Shown in pieces: positions 1-8,400 of a stretch of DNA of 20,220 nt (its first letter is position 1; every line of letters begins with the position of its first letter). Both the position numbers and the translations under genes were made by a program. The notes under the pieces are model-generated. The model was not told where the DNA came from. It saw only the letters and a list, made by a program, of their open reading frames with translations, and did not search any database. This DNA comes from a virus, in IMG/VR virus record IMGVR_UViG_3300008107_000749, positions 1 to 20,220 of that record; one strand, 5' to 3'.

Positions 1-26
1 AAAAATTCCTGTTATATCTGCTAAAT

Positions 27-47
27 AGCCCTGTGACCAGGGCTTTT
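27..47 (+). terminator. Probable rho-independent terminator
   Basis: A perfect 7-bp stem is formed by AGCCCTG (27-33) and CAGGGCT (38-44), with a 4-base TGAC loop. It is followed by a short T run (44-47) and an AT tract. The geometry fits an intrinsic terminator for transcription arriving from the left, just before the packaging module starts. The T run is short, so efficiency is uncertain. Confidence 0.55.
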
Positions 48-69
48 ATATATATAGCCCCCATATATA

Positions 70-146
70 ATATATTTATATATAAATTGTTCGGTTTACC
101 TGTTTCCAACAGGTTATCTTATATGTATATATATTTATATATAAAT
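70..146. repeat. 18-base AT-only direct repeat, two copies
   Basis: The same 18 bases occur at 70-87 and 129-146, starting points 59 bases apart, with the core TATATTTATATATAAAT. Each copy is followed by a hairpin (98-114 after the first, 147-163 directly after the second), so the unit AT tract plus hairpin appears twice. Low-complexity AT sequence makes chance repetition easier, but an exact 18-base match at this distance is notable. Confidence 0.7.
98..114. promoter_or_regulatory. Short perfect hairpin in leader
   Basis: ACCTGTT (98-104) pairs perfectly with AACAGGT (108-114) around a 3-base TCC loop. No T run follows, so it is not a typical terminator. It is the second of five inverted repeats in the leader. 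A protein-binding palindrome or an RNA structure are both possible. Confidence 0.5.
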
Positions 147-174
147 AGAGCGAGCATCGCTCTTCGGCTCGCTC
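147..174. promoter_or_regulatory. Two alternative overlapping hairpins
   Basis: AGAGCGA (147-153) pairs with TCGCTCT (157-163) around a GCA loop. The same left arm, GAGCGAGC (148-155), can instead pair with GCTCGCTC (167-174) around an 11-base loop. The two structures are mutually exclusive. This resembles the logic of an attenuator, but no leader peptide or clear T-run terminator accompanies it. Confidence 0.5.
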
Positions 175-219
175 GCTTATATAGTATATATTTATCTTTA
201 ATTATATTATTTGCCCTAT

Positions 220-239
220 CTATGCCGTTTAACGGATAG
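220..239. promoter_or_regulatory. Imperfect 8-bp hairpin
   Basis: CTAT-G-CCGT (220-228, the G at 224 bulged) pairs with ACGGATAG (232-239) around a TTA loop. It is the fourth inverted repeat of the leader and lies 40 bases upstream of the terminase start. No T run follows. Confidence 0.45.
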
Positions 240-258
240 CGTTATATCACCGATATTC

Positions 259-272
259 CGCCCCAGAGGGCG
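259..272 (+). promoter_or_regulatory. Hairpin overlapping terminase ribosome binding site
   Basis: CGCCC (259-263) pairs with GGGCG (268-272) around a CAGA loop. The candidate Shine-Dalgarno sequence GAGGG (266-270) for the ATG at 279 lies inside this hairpin, so folding could restrict terminase translation. A second in-frame ATG at 291 has GGG 7 bases upstream and would escape this structure. Confidence 0.45.
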
Positions 273-278
273 ACTAAG

Positions 279-2159
279 ATGGGACAACTGATGGGTAGAA
301 AACCAGGGATTCAAAACATCCCAAAGGGCGAAGCCCAGGAGAAAGTTCTCCTACAATTGGAGCAAGGCTCCACCATTATTGCTGCTATGGCATCTGTCGG
401 GCGAAATGACGTAACCTTCCGACAGTGGTCAATGGCTAACCCTGACTTCAAGGAGAGAGCCGACAAAGCCCGCCTCAAGGGCAAGGGAATGATTGCCGAC
501 CTAGGCGACCTAAAGAACATCTCCTACCCCGACTTCTGTGAGCAGTTCCTCGACACCAAGATGTTTGAGCACCATCTCGACTGGTATGACCTAATCGAAG
601 GTCGTGAGCCGCGTTGGATTCATCCATCTATGACTTACGAGTTAGGTGCGGCGAACCGTGTTCTAATCAATGTGCCTCCAGAGCACGCCAAGTCTACGGT
701 CATCACCACCAACTATGTGGTTTATAAAATTGTTACCAACCCTAACGCTAGAGTAATTATCGTATCTAAGACTCAAGGTATGGCTAGAAAATTCCTTGGT
801 GCGATTAAGACTCGACTTAGCCACCCCGCCTATATCAAACTCCAAACTGCGTTTGGTCCTAATGGCGGTTACAAGCAAGATGCAACTCAATGGTCTGCAG
901 ATATGATTTATCTAGGAACGGGACGCGACTCAGGCGAAAAAGACCCTACGGTCCAAGCCCTAGGATTTGGTTCTCAAATCTACGGTGCTCGCGCTGACTT
1001 GATTATCCTAGATGACGTTGTGATGAACTCAAATGCCCACGAGTGGGAGAAGCAAATTGAATGGCTTCAAAAGGAAGTTATCACGCGATTGGGTCGGCAC
1101 GGAAAACTACTAGTAGTAGGAACCCGTGTCGCACCTATTGACCTTTATAAAATGATTAGAGATGGTTCCCAATGGACTGGGGGCAAATCTCCATTTACTT
1201 ACTTTGCACAACCAGCAGTTTTAGAATTTGATGAGAAGCCAGTTAACTGGAAAACTCTTTGGGCTAAGACTGACCGACCAGAGGGCGACATAGATGAAGT
1301 TGACGAGCAAGGGCTATATCCCAAGTGGGACGGACCCGCGCTCTTTACTCGAAGGTCTGAGGTTGCTCCGTCAGTCTGGGCTATGGTCTACCAACAAGAA
1401 GATGTTCAATCCGATTCCATCTTCAGTCCAACCTGCGTTGCGGGTAGCGTCAATGGAATGCGAAAGCGTGGACCACTCAAAGCAGGAACACCAGGACATC
1501 CAAAGAACTCAGACCAACTCTACACAGTTATCGGACTTGACCCTGCTATGGCGGGGGCAACGGGAGCAGTAGTAGTAAGTTACAACAAGTCTGATGGCAA
1601 GATATATGTTTTAGATTGCATCAATATGACAGACCCCTCTCCAGCCAAGATTCAAAGTCTTATTGAAGACTGGGTTGAACGCTACAAGCCACAAGAAATA
1701 CGAATTGAAATCAATGCTCACCAGAAGGCTTACGCCCTGGATGATGAACTAAGAAATTATCTAGCCTCTCACGGTTGCCAATTGAACTCACACTTCACTG
1801 GTAAGAACAAATGGGATGTTGGTTTTGGTGTGGCATCTATGGCTGCGCTGTTTGGGAATACCAGAGATGGTCGCTTCCAAGATAACAACTTAATTGAACT
1901 ACCTAGCAACGAAGGCTCTGAAGGTCTTAAGACGCTAGTGCAAGAATTGATTACTTGGAAACCTGATACTAAGAACCCTACAGACTGTGTTATGGCTTTA
2001 TGGTTTGCGGTTATTCGTTGCCGAGAACTTATGCAACAGAGAACAAAAATTAATGGATACGCTTCAAACCGTTGGGCAACAAGAGCACAAATGAACCAAC
2101 GTATGACAGTAAACCTAGATGACGCTTACGCCGAACAATGGGCGCAACAATACAGTTAA
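279..2159 (+). CDS. Terminase large subunit with N-terminal HTH
   Basis: A 626-residue ATPase-nuclease motor that packages phage DNA through the portal. Residues about 18-66 read as a helix-turn-helix of the terminase small subunit type (GSTI..A, then TFRQW at 46-50). The ATPase domain has an atypical Walker A (PPEHAKST, 133-140) and a Walker B (LIILDD, 241-246). The C-terminal RNase H-like nuclease shows a GLDP motif with Asp421, Glu477 and Asp569 as likely metal ligands. Length is somewhat above the common 450-550 residues, consistent with the extra N-terminal domain. No separate small subunit gene is seen between the leader and the portal. The start could be 279 or 291; both have plausible ribosome binding sites. 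The next gene starts 11 bases downstream, with its AAGGAG overlapping the terminase stop. Confidence 0.93.
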   Translation: MGQLMGRKPGIQNIPKGEAQEKVLLQLEQGSTIIAAMASVGRNDVTFRQWSMANPDFKERADKARLKGKGMIADLGDLKNISYPDFCEQFLDTKMFEHHLDWYDLIEGREPRWIHPSMTYELGAANRVLINVPPEHAKSTVITTNYVVYKIVTNPNARVIIVSKTQGMARKFLGAIKTRLSHPAYIKLQTAFGPNGGYKQDATQWSADMIYLGTGRDSGEKDPTVQALGFGSQIYGARADLIILDDVVMNSNAHEWEKQIEWLQKEVITRLGRHGKLLVVGTRVAPIDLYKMIRDGSQWTGGKSPFTYFAQPAVLEFDEKPVNWKTLWAKTDRPEGDIDEVDEQGLYPKWDGPALFTRRSEVAPSVWAMVYQQEDVQSDSIFSPTCVAGSVNGMRKRGPLKAGTPGHPKNSDQLYTVIGLDPAMAGATGAVVVSYNKSDGKIYVLDCINMTDPSPAKIQSLIEDWVERYKPQEIRIEINAHQKAYALDDELRNYLASHGCQLNSHFTGKNKWDVGFGVASMAALFGNTRDGRFQDNNLIELPSNEGSEGLKTLVQELITWKPDTKNPTDCVMALWFAVIRCRELMQQRTKINGYASNRWATRAQMNQRMTVNLDDAYAEQWAQQYS

Positions 2160-2169
2160 GGAGAAACAA

Positions 2170-2379
2170 ATGGCAAAAAAACCTACTCGCGGTGAACTAA
2201 ATAATATTAAAACAGGACTTAAAATGGGATACGATGCTGTAAAAGCAAAGTTTCCAAATGATGAAGTAACTGTTACTTATGTCGGAAAATACGCGCCAAA
2301 AGTAGACCTTCAGCGAAATGCTGGTGGAGTTACTTCTAAATCAAAAACTGTAGATAAACTTTACCGCCCATCTTTCTAA
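2170..2379 (+). CDS. Small basic conserved-type phage protein
   Basis: A 69-residue protein starting at the ATG preceded by a strong AAGGAG (2158-2163). The open frame extends upstream to 2119, but that part overlaps terminase and lacks a ribosome binding site. It is lysine- and arginine-rich, with no membrane segment or cysteine. The first half is probably helical (NNIKTGLKMGYDAVKAKF) and a central segment (EVTVTYVGKY) is strand-like. I do not recognise a named family. Its place between terminase and portal suggests a packaging or head-assembly accessory, but this rests on position only. Confidence 0.8.
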   Translation: MAKKPTRGELNNIKTGLKMGYDAVKAKFPNDEVTVTYVGKYAPKVDLQRNAGGVTSKSKTVDKLYRPSF

Positions 2380-2406
2380 TTTTTTCCTTTAACCGATAGG
2401 ACAGCA

Positions 2407-4203
2407 ATGGCATTAGATATGCAACAGGTAGTAATGAGAGTTCAATCTCTCAGAGGGCGCAATGCCGAGCGCGACCAACGCAACCAAGATGTCCTAGCCG
2501 TTCGTCAAGGTAAAATATCAGAAGTCTACCCAAACTTTTTTCCAGATGGTGTTGATACAAACGTAGTAGCAAACTTCATTGATATTGTCGCACGCGACTT
2601 GTCAGAAGTAATGGCTCCGCTTCCAGCAATCAACTGCTCGGCTGCTAACTCAGTTAATGACCGCGCCCGCAACTTTGCTGACAAGCGCACTCGTATCGCA
2701 TCTAACTACTTCCAGCACTCAGACCTATCGGTCAATATGTATCAAGGTGCTGACTGGTATGTAACATATGGTTTTATCCCATTCGTAATTGAATTGGATG
2801 AAGATAGCAAACTGCCACGCATACGCATAGAAAATCCTATAGGGGCTTACCCTGAGTTTGACCGCTATGGTCGCTGTGTAGCATTTGTTAAGTCTTACAA
2901 AATGTCCGTAGCAGAACTTATTGCTCAATTTCCAGAATACGAAACTCAACTACTTGACGGGAATAAATATTCCTCAAGCATTAATTCTGAACTTGAAGTA
3001 GTCCGCTACTACGACAAAGACCAATCAATCATCTACGTGCCAACAAGGGACAATCTGTTGTTATCACGTGCCAAGAATCCTCTTGGTAAAATGATGGTTG
3101 TAGTTGCCCGTAAGCCATCTATTGATGATGAACTACGTGGACAATTTGATGATGTTCTTGGCATTCAACTTCTTCGCAATCGCTTCGCGTTACTTGCAAT
3201 GGAAGCAGCAGAGAAGTCTGTCCAAGCACCTATCGTCCTTCCTCAAGATGTTCAGGAATTTGAACTAGGTGGAGATGCGGTTATCCGCACAAACAACCCA
3301 GCGGGTGTTCGCCGTGTAGAACTATCAATTTCTCCAGCAGCACTTAATGAATCAACACTACTTAATCAAGAACTACGTGTTGGTGCTCGTTATCCTGAAT
3401 CTCGCACAGGTAACGTCAATGCCTCTATCGTCACAGGACAAGGCGTTCAGGCTCTTATGGGTGCATTTGATACCCAAGTTAAATCTGCTCAAGCAATCTT
3501 TGCATCAGCACTACGCGATGTAATTAATATTTGCTTTGAGGTAGATGAAAAACTATTCCCAGCAGAAAAAACTATTCGCGGCGTTGACTCTGGTTCTCCT
3601 TACGAGGTAACTTATCTACCTGCTAAAGACATCAAGGGTGATTACTCAGCAGATGTCCGTTATGGAATGCTCGCTGGTCTAAATCCAGCCCAGGGTCTTA
3701 TCTTTATGCTTCAAGCACTTGGTGGCGGTTTAATCTCCAAGGATATGGCAATGCGTGAACTTCCATTTACAGTTAACGTAACCCAAGAACTTGAGAAGAT
3801 TGAAACAGAAAAGATGCGTGACTCGCTTCTTAACTCTGTAAGTGCATTGACTCAAGCCATTCCTACGATGGCTGCACAAGGTCAAGATGTTTCCGACATC
3901 GTTCTAAAGATTGCTGAAGTAATCAAGGCTCGCCAAAAGGGACAAGCGTTGGAAGACGCTATAGGAGCAGCCTTTGCACCGAAGCAACAAGTTCCTCCTG
4001 CTGGAACTGCTGCACCTATGGTAGAGCAACCGTCCCCTGCTCCCAGCACTGGTCCAGTAGGAGGCGCTCCTTCTCCAGAGGGCGCAGGTCCTGCACCACA
4101 AGAGATGGCTCCACAAGGTCGTCCAGATATTCAAAGCATTTTATCAAGTCTAACTAGCGCAGGTGGCGCTAATGCAAGCGTAAGAACTATTAATCGTCAA
4201 TAA
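2407..4203 (+). CDS. Portal protein
   Basis: A 598-residue protein directly downstream of terminase, as portals usually are. Portals form the dodecameric ring at one capsid vertex through which DNA is pumped and to which the tail attaches. The N-terminal half has features I associate with portals: an early segment about a virus-wide substrate surface (VVANFIDIVARDLSEVM, about 57-73), then ENPIGAYPEFDRYGR (about 141-155) and AELIAQFPEYE. A long helical region follows at about 250-400, and from about 520 the C-terminus becomes a Pro/Gly/Ala/Gln-rich disordered tail, ending in a short helix. The ribosome binding site is a modest AGGA (2398-2401). The identification rests on pattern and position, not on a search. 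Confidence 0.85.
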   Translation: MALDMQQVVMRVQSLRGRNAERDQRNQDVLAVRQGKISEVYPNFFPDGVDTNVVANFIDIVARDLSEVMAPLPAINCSAANSVNDRARNFADKRTRIASNYFQHSDLSVNMYQGADWYVTYGFIPFVIELDEDSKLPRIRIENPIGAYPEFDRYGRCVAFVKSYKMSVAELIAQFPEYETQLLDGNKYSSSINSELEVVRYYDKDQSIIYVPTRDNLLLSRAKNPLGKMMVVVARKPSIDDELRGQFDDVLGIQLLRNRFALLAMEAAEKSVQAPIVLPQDVQEFELGGDAVIRTNNPAGVRRVELSISPAALNESTLLNQELRVGARYPESRTGNVNASIVTGQGVQALMGAFDTQVKSAQAIFASALRDVINICFEVDEKLFPAEKTIRGVDSGSPYEVTYLPAKDIKGDYSADVRYGMLAGLNPAQGLIFMLQALGGGLISKDMAMRELPFTVNVTQELEKIETEKMRDSLLNSVSALTQAIPTMAAQGQDVSDIVLKIAEVIKARQKGQALEDAIGAAFAPKQQVPPAGTAAPMVEQPSPAPSTGPVGGAPSPEGAGPAPQEMAPQGRPDIQSILSSLTSAGGANASVRTINRQ

Positions 4204-4217
4204 GAAAGTAGGGGACA

Positions 4218-4763
4218 ATGACTACAATTATTGGCGTGCAATACGAAGACAGTTGTGTATTAGTAGCAGATAGCCTAGTAAGTGATGACAGTGGGCGACA
4301 ATGGTCCCACCCAAATATGACAAAACTTAATAAGCGCGGAGCATTTATAATTGGTGGTAGTGGCGAAGTTGCACCTTGCGATATAGCCCAGCATTTATGG
4401 AATCCGCCAACATTAACTCCAAAAGATAAAAAAGATATTTACCATTTTATGATTACGAAGGCTATGCCTTCTCTTCGTTCTTGTCTTAAAGATAATGGTT
4501 ATAACTTTGATGAAGCACAAGATAAAGACTCAGGTCCAAGATTTCAATTTTTAATTGCTGTCAATGGTCAACTATTTGATGTTGATGAAGATTTGTCAGT
4601 AATGCGAAGTGGGGATGGATTTTACGGAGTAGGTTCTGGAGCACCAATTGCGCTAGGCGCATTGTATGCGGGAGCCGAACCACTTCAAGCAGTAGAGATT
4701 GCAACTAAATTAAGTATTTATTCAGCGGGTCCATTCCAGATGGAAACGCAATATTCTAAATAG
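4218..4763 (+). CDS. Proteasome beta/HslV-like Ntn-hydrolase peptidase
   Basis: A 181-residue protein with the signature of N-terminal-nucleophile threonine peptidases. The sequence starts Met-Thr-Thr-Ile-Ile-Gly-Val; removing Met exposes Thr2 as mature Thr1 without a propeptide, as in HslV. Counting from mature Thr1, Asp falls at position 17 (residue 18, in VADS), as in proteasome beta and HslV. Lys36 is a candidate for the catalytic Lys33. GVGSGAP (137-143) matches the conserved GSG segment, followed by ALGALYAG and an AVEIA helix. The Asp usually found before the C-terminal Ser-Gly of beta subunits is not obvious. No ATPase partner (HslU, Mpa, ClpX) is encoded nearby. It lies between portal and head genes, the usual prohead protease location, so capsid or internal-protein maturation is the leading inference. 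Interference with a host proteasome is an alternative. Confidence 0.8.
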   Translation: MTTIIGVQYEDSCVLVADSLVSDDSGRQWSHPNMTKLNKRGAFIIGGSGEVAPCDIAQHLWNPPTLTPKDKKDIYHFMITKAMPSLRSCLKDNGYNFDEAQDKDSGPRFQFLIAVNGQLFDVDEDLSVMRSGDGFYGVGSGAPIALGALYAGAEPLQAVEIATKLSIYSAGPFQMETQYSK

Positions 4764-4771
4764 GAGTTCAA

Positions 4772-5254
4772 ATGGGTGGTAAAGGTAGCGGCGGTTTCCG
4801 CGAGAAAGCATCACAGAATAATCCTATGAATATTTCTGCCACTGGTGGCGATGGACAAAGTGGAAGAAACTACACAGGTTTTGGATATTCAAAAAACAAA
4901 GAGATTAATGACCAAAAAGGGGGAGCATATATGCAAGGACAAGTAACGCCTCCTTCAATGCCAGACATTCAAGCAGCACCACAGGGACAACCAACTGGAA
5001 CTCCATCAAGACTTATGGGTATGCCATCATTGGATGAACTTGAACCATCAGGTCTACCTATAACAGATGGTGTTGATTTTGGTCCAGGACGTGGTTCAGA
5101 GGCTTTGCCTAATAATATTAATCCAGATTTTCGTCCAATGGAAAATGCTGATTTAATTGCAAAATATTTACCTGACTTAATCAATGCTGCTCGTGTAGAT
5201 GGCGCACCTGATTCATATAAAAGACTTGTGAATAAACTAAAAGGGATGCTTTAA
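4772..5254 (+). CDS. Gly/Pro-rich virion-module protein
   Basis: A 160-residue protein with an AGGAG ribosome binding site at 4762-4766. Residues 1-53 are Gly/Ser/Asn-rich and probably disordered (starts MGGKGSGGFREK). Residues 54-125 are Pro/Gly-rich, and the last 35 residues (about 125-160, ENADLIAKYLPDLINAA onwards) form a probable amphipathic helical domain. An in-frame ATG at 4931 has its own very strong GGGGGAG sequence and could give a 107-residue shorter product. I do not recognise a named family. Its stop overlaps the next start (TAATG, 5252-5256). A scaffold-like or head-assembly role is possible by location only. Confidence 0.8.
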   Translation: MGGKGSGGFREKASQNNPMNISATGGDGQSGRNYTGFGYSKNKEINDQKGGAYMQGQVTPPSMPDIQAAPQGQPTGTPSRLMGMPSLDELEPSGLPITDGVDFGPGRGSEALPNNINPDFRPMENADLIAKYLPDLINAARVDGAPDSYKRLVNKLKGML

Positions 5255-5460
5255 TGCAATGGCAAGAGAATACATTCTTTGACCATTTAGATAAATTTGG
5301 AAACTCTCTAGGTGCGGAAAACTTTGGCATTGCTTTTTGCCTGTCAACTGTCAAATGGGAATCCGCCCAAGATAGAGATACTTTCATTAAGTCATTAACT
5401 GGAATTGACCCACAGGGTGGTTCTGAATCTAATTTTAATCCAGGAAGCGTGGTGAAGTAG
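5254..5460 (+). CDS. Small hypothetical protein, coupled to giant gene
   Basis: A 68-residue acidic-to-neutral protein. Its ATG overlaps the preceding stop by one base, and its TAG shares its final G with the GTG start of the giant gene, so the three genes are probably translationally coupled. An AAAGGG sequence (about 5240-5244) lies upstream of the ATG. It has aromatic residues (MQWQENTFFDHLDKF), an alternating hydrophobic stretch (GIAFCLSTVKWE) and no recognisable motif. The function is unknown. Confidence 0.7.
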   Translation: MQWQENTFFDHLDKFGNSLGAENFGIAFCLSTVKWESAQDRDTFIKSLTGIDPQGGSESNFNPGSVVK

Positions 5461-8400
5461 TGTCATTTTGGAACGACTTCACAGACGAACTTAGTGGTGT
5501 AGCCAAAGGAATTGGAAAATTTGTTGGCAAAACATTTTCAGGTATTGGCGAAGGTTTAACCGCTACTGGAATTGATATTGTAAATCCAAATGCTGCCAAA
5601 ACTCAGGGACTAGTTAAATTTGCAACAGGCAAAGCAATTGAACCAATTATTGCTACTAGCGGAGCACAACTAACATCCGAGGCTAAAGCAGCAATGACAG
5701 ATGTTGCAACGAGTCTTACTACAAAAAGAGTAAAACAATATGACCCGCTTCTTATGCTTGGACAAGCAGCCGAAGAAAAAGTATTTAGTCCTTATGTAAA
5801 GCGTCCAATTGCTGCTGCAGCATTAGTCACTGACCCATCTAGCCCGTTATATGATGCTGGCACTTATGGTGAAGGTTTTCAATTTTCAGATTTACAGGCT
5901 GCTTACGAAAGAACAAAAGATGTTTCTCTTGGTGTAGCACTTACTAAGTCATATCTTAATCCTTGGCATCTTACTGGAATATCAGACGCTATACTTGAAA
6001 ATGGTGGAGTTGATATTGACAGGGTAAATCTTTGGGATAATAAAGACGTTCAAAAGAATTTTACTGAAAATGTAACTGGCAGATATATGTCTGGAATTAC
6101 AGATGCTCTTATTGGTAATGCTGCAATATTTGCTGCAACTGCTGGAGCCGTAAAAGGTGCTGTAGCCGTAGGAGGCAAAGCAGGATTATCTACTACATTA
6201 AAAAGTATTACAGATTTTGAAGCAAGAATAGACGAGCATTTGGCTGGAAAACAAACAGTTATCGGAAACGATATAACTCGCCTTGCTGCATCTAAAGATA
6301 TAAATGAGATAGTAACTATACTAAAGCCACATTCAAACAACCCACGTCTTCCTGGTCTTATTCGTGATACTGAAAGTCCAGAGTTGGTTCGTGATTTTAT
6401 TCTTGCTGACAAGGGATATGCTCCAGCAATTGCACGTCTTGTTGACGCTAAATTATCTGATGACCTATGGGTTATGAGTGGAGCAAAAGCAGAACTTCAA
6501 GCAGATTTTATTGCAACTGGAAAACTTCGCACACATACATACGAGCAACGTCAAAGAATTGCTGCAGCATTTGATGATGCTATTGCTAAGAATCCAAAGC
6601 ACCAAGAAATATATGATGCCTTTTTACAGGATAGAACAGTCCTTGAGGTAACTCCTTCACTTGCTGCTCGTGGTGTTAAAGTCGGAGATATTGATTCAGT
6701 TCCTCGTGCTGCTGGTAAACTTTATCAACCACTTGAGCCAATTCTTGGTAGTGGAACATACGCAAAAGTTCGTGGTCGTGTATCAGAACTTAAAACAGCC
6801 AGCGCAACTCGTGACTTTTCAAATGTCGGTGGTTGGACTCAACAACTAATCGGAAGAAGCGATGTTGCTACTTCATTGATTAGATTTGCTACAACCAAAA
6901 TGCCTCGTGGCGTAGTAACAAATTCTGGTCTTCGCCCAATGGATGCTGTTGAAGAAATCAACGCTCATCTTGATGACCTTAAATTATTTACTAATGGTTC
7001 AAATATGATTAAGATTTCTCAAACTGAGGCTATTCCAGTTTCTGAATACAGAACTAAAATTATCAGTGACTACCTTTCTGCTGGTTCTGACGGCGCTCGT
7101 GGTCTTGTAATAGACAGCCTAAATGAAAAACTAATCCGAGATATTGCTAGAACCTATGGTGTAAAACAAACAGATGTTGATGGACTAATTGAAGAGTCTA
7201 TGGGTATGCTTCGCGGTTTTCACAACGGTTTAGCAAATGATGCTTATGCTATGGATGCAGCAGGTGTTAGATACGTAACTGACGAGTTAACTCAACGTCA
7301 ATTAAGAAATGCAACACCATTAATTAATGTTGGCACAATTGAACGCGACATCTTGCGAGCACAAAATGCTTGGAAGCGTGGACAGCGCAATGTTGCTAGA
7401 GCGACAGATTTTGTTTATGAGGCTGGAAACAGAGCGTTCTCATTTACACAACTAGTTCGCCCAGCATATATTAGCAAGAACTCAATTATTGAGCCAGCAT
7501 TGGTATCAATATTATCTCAGGGTTCAAAGGCTATTACATCTGAGTTTTCAAGTGGCATAAAAAATGCTATTCAAAATAACAAGACTCGCGTTTTGCGTAG
7601 TATTGATGCAAGCCAAAATCTTACATCTTCAGCAAAACGAGCACTTGCAAAAGACTTTGATTTGCTTTCAAAAGAATATGCAAATGCCACAGAACTTCTT
7701 GATGAGCACATAGCAGAATATTTCAAATTCTTTGATGACCCAATGGGTCGTTCTCCACAGACAAAGATTGAATATGCTGATATTGTAAAGCGCGACTTAG
7801 CCGCTGCTGAAAAGTATCTACGCAGCATTGAAGAGAAACTAAACGCTGCTGCACCTGAATTTACTAGACAAATACTAAAGCAACCTAGTCTTTACAACCT
7901 AACTCGTAGAGTTAAATATCTTGAAGATGTTATTAATCAATCTTCTAAGTCTACTGCTAAAAAAGAATTATTCCCTGGACTTGCAGAATATAAAGATGGT
8001 GGCTCTGGTGGATTGCCAGGAAGCAGAAATACTGTTGGGCTTGTAAAAGTATCTGCACTTAAAGATATGCCTGGAAATAAACTTAGCAACATTGAAGGAA
8101 TAGAAGCACTTAAAAAATCTTTGCGTGAAGGAAAAGGATTTGCTACTAGAGAATTTCAAGGCAAGCCTTTTCAAGACCCTATAATGGTTGTTTATGATAA
8201 TGAAACTGGTTTAGCATATGTAGGAGAAGGAAACCATAGATTGCAAGCAGCAATCGAAATGGGAATTCCTTATGTTCCAGTAAGAGTTGTTCGTGGTTAT
8301 AAATCTGAAATGGTTGCTGAAGGCGGAAGAAAACCTAAGCAAATTAAAAATAATAAAGAACCACAATTTGTGGAAACAGTTGGAAGCAGTGCTGGTAAGC

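Larger units (their letters stand above)
1..278. promoter_or_regulatory. AT-rich, hairpin-dense leader upstream of terminase
   Basis: This stretch has no credible gene. A 68-codon open frame crosses it (33-239) but encodes a Tyr/Ile-rich string produced by TATATA tracts. It contains runs of alternating T and A (roughly 46-90, 120-146 and 176-210) separated by short GC-richer inverted repeats, each listed separately. A TATAAT hexamer at 66-71 could be a -10 element, but no matching -35 is visible, so no promoter is called. Its position directly upstream of terminase is where packaging signals and module boundaries often lie in phages; that role is inference. Confidence 0.6.

Noticed and set aside
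33-239. A 68-codon open frame in the leader
   Set aside because: It is produced by TATATA tracts, gives a Tyr/Ile-rich low-complexity peptide, has no ribosome binding site and overlaps several inverted repeats.
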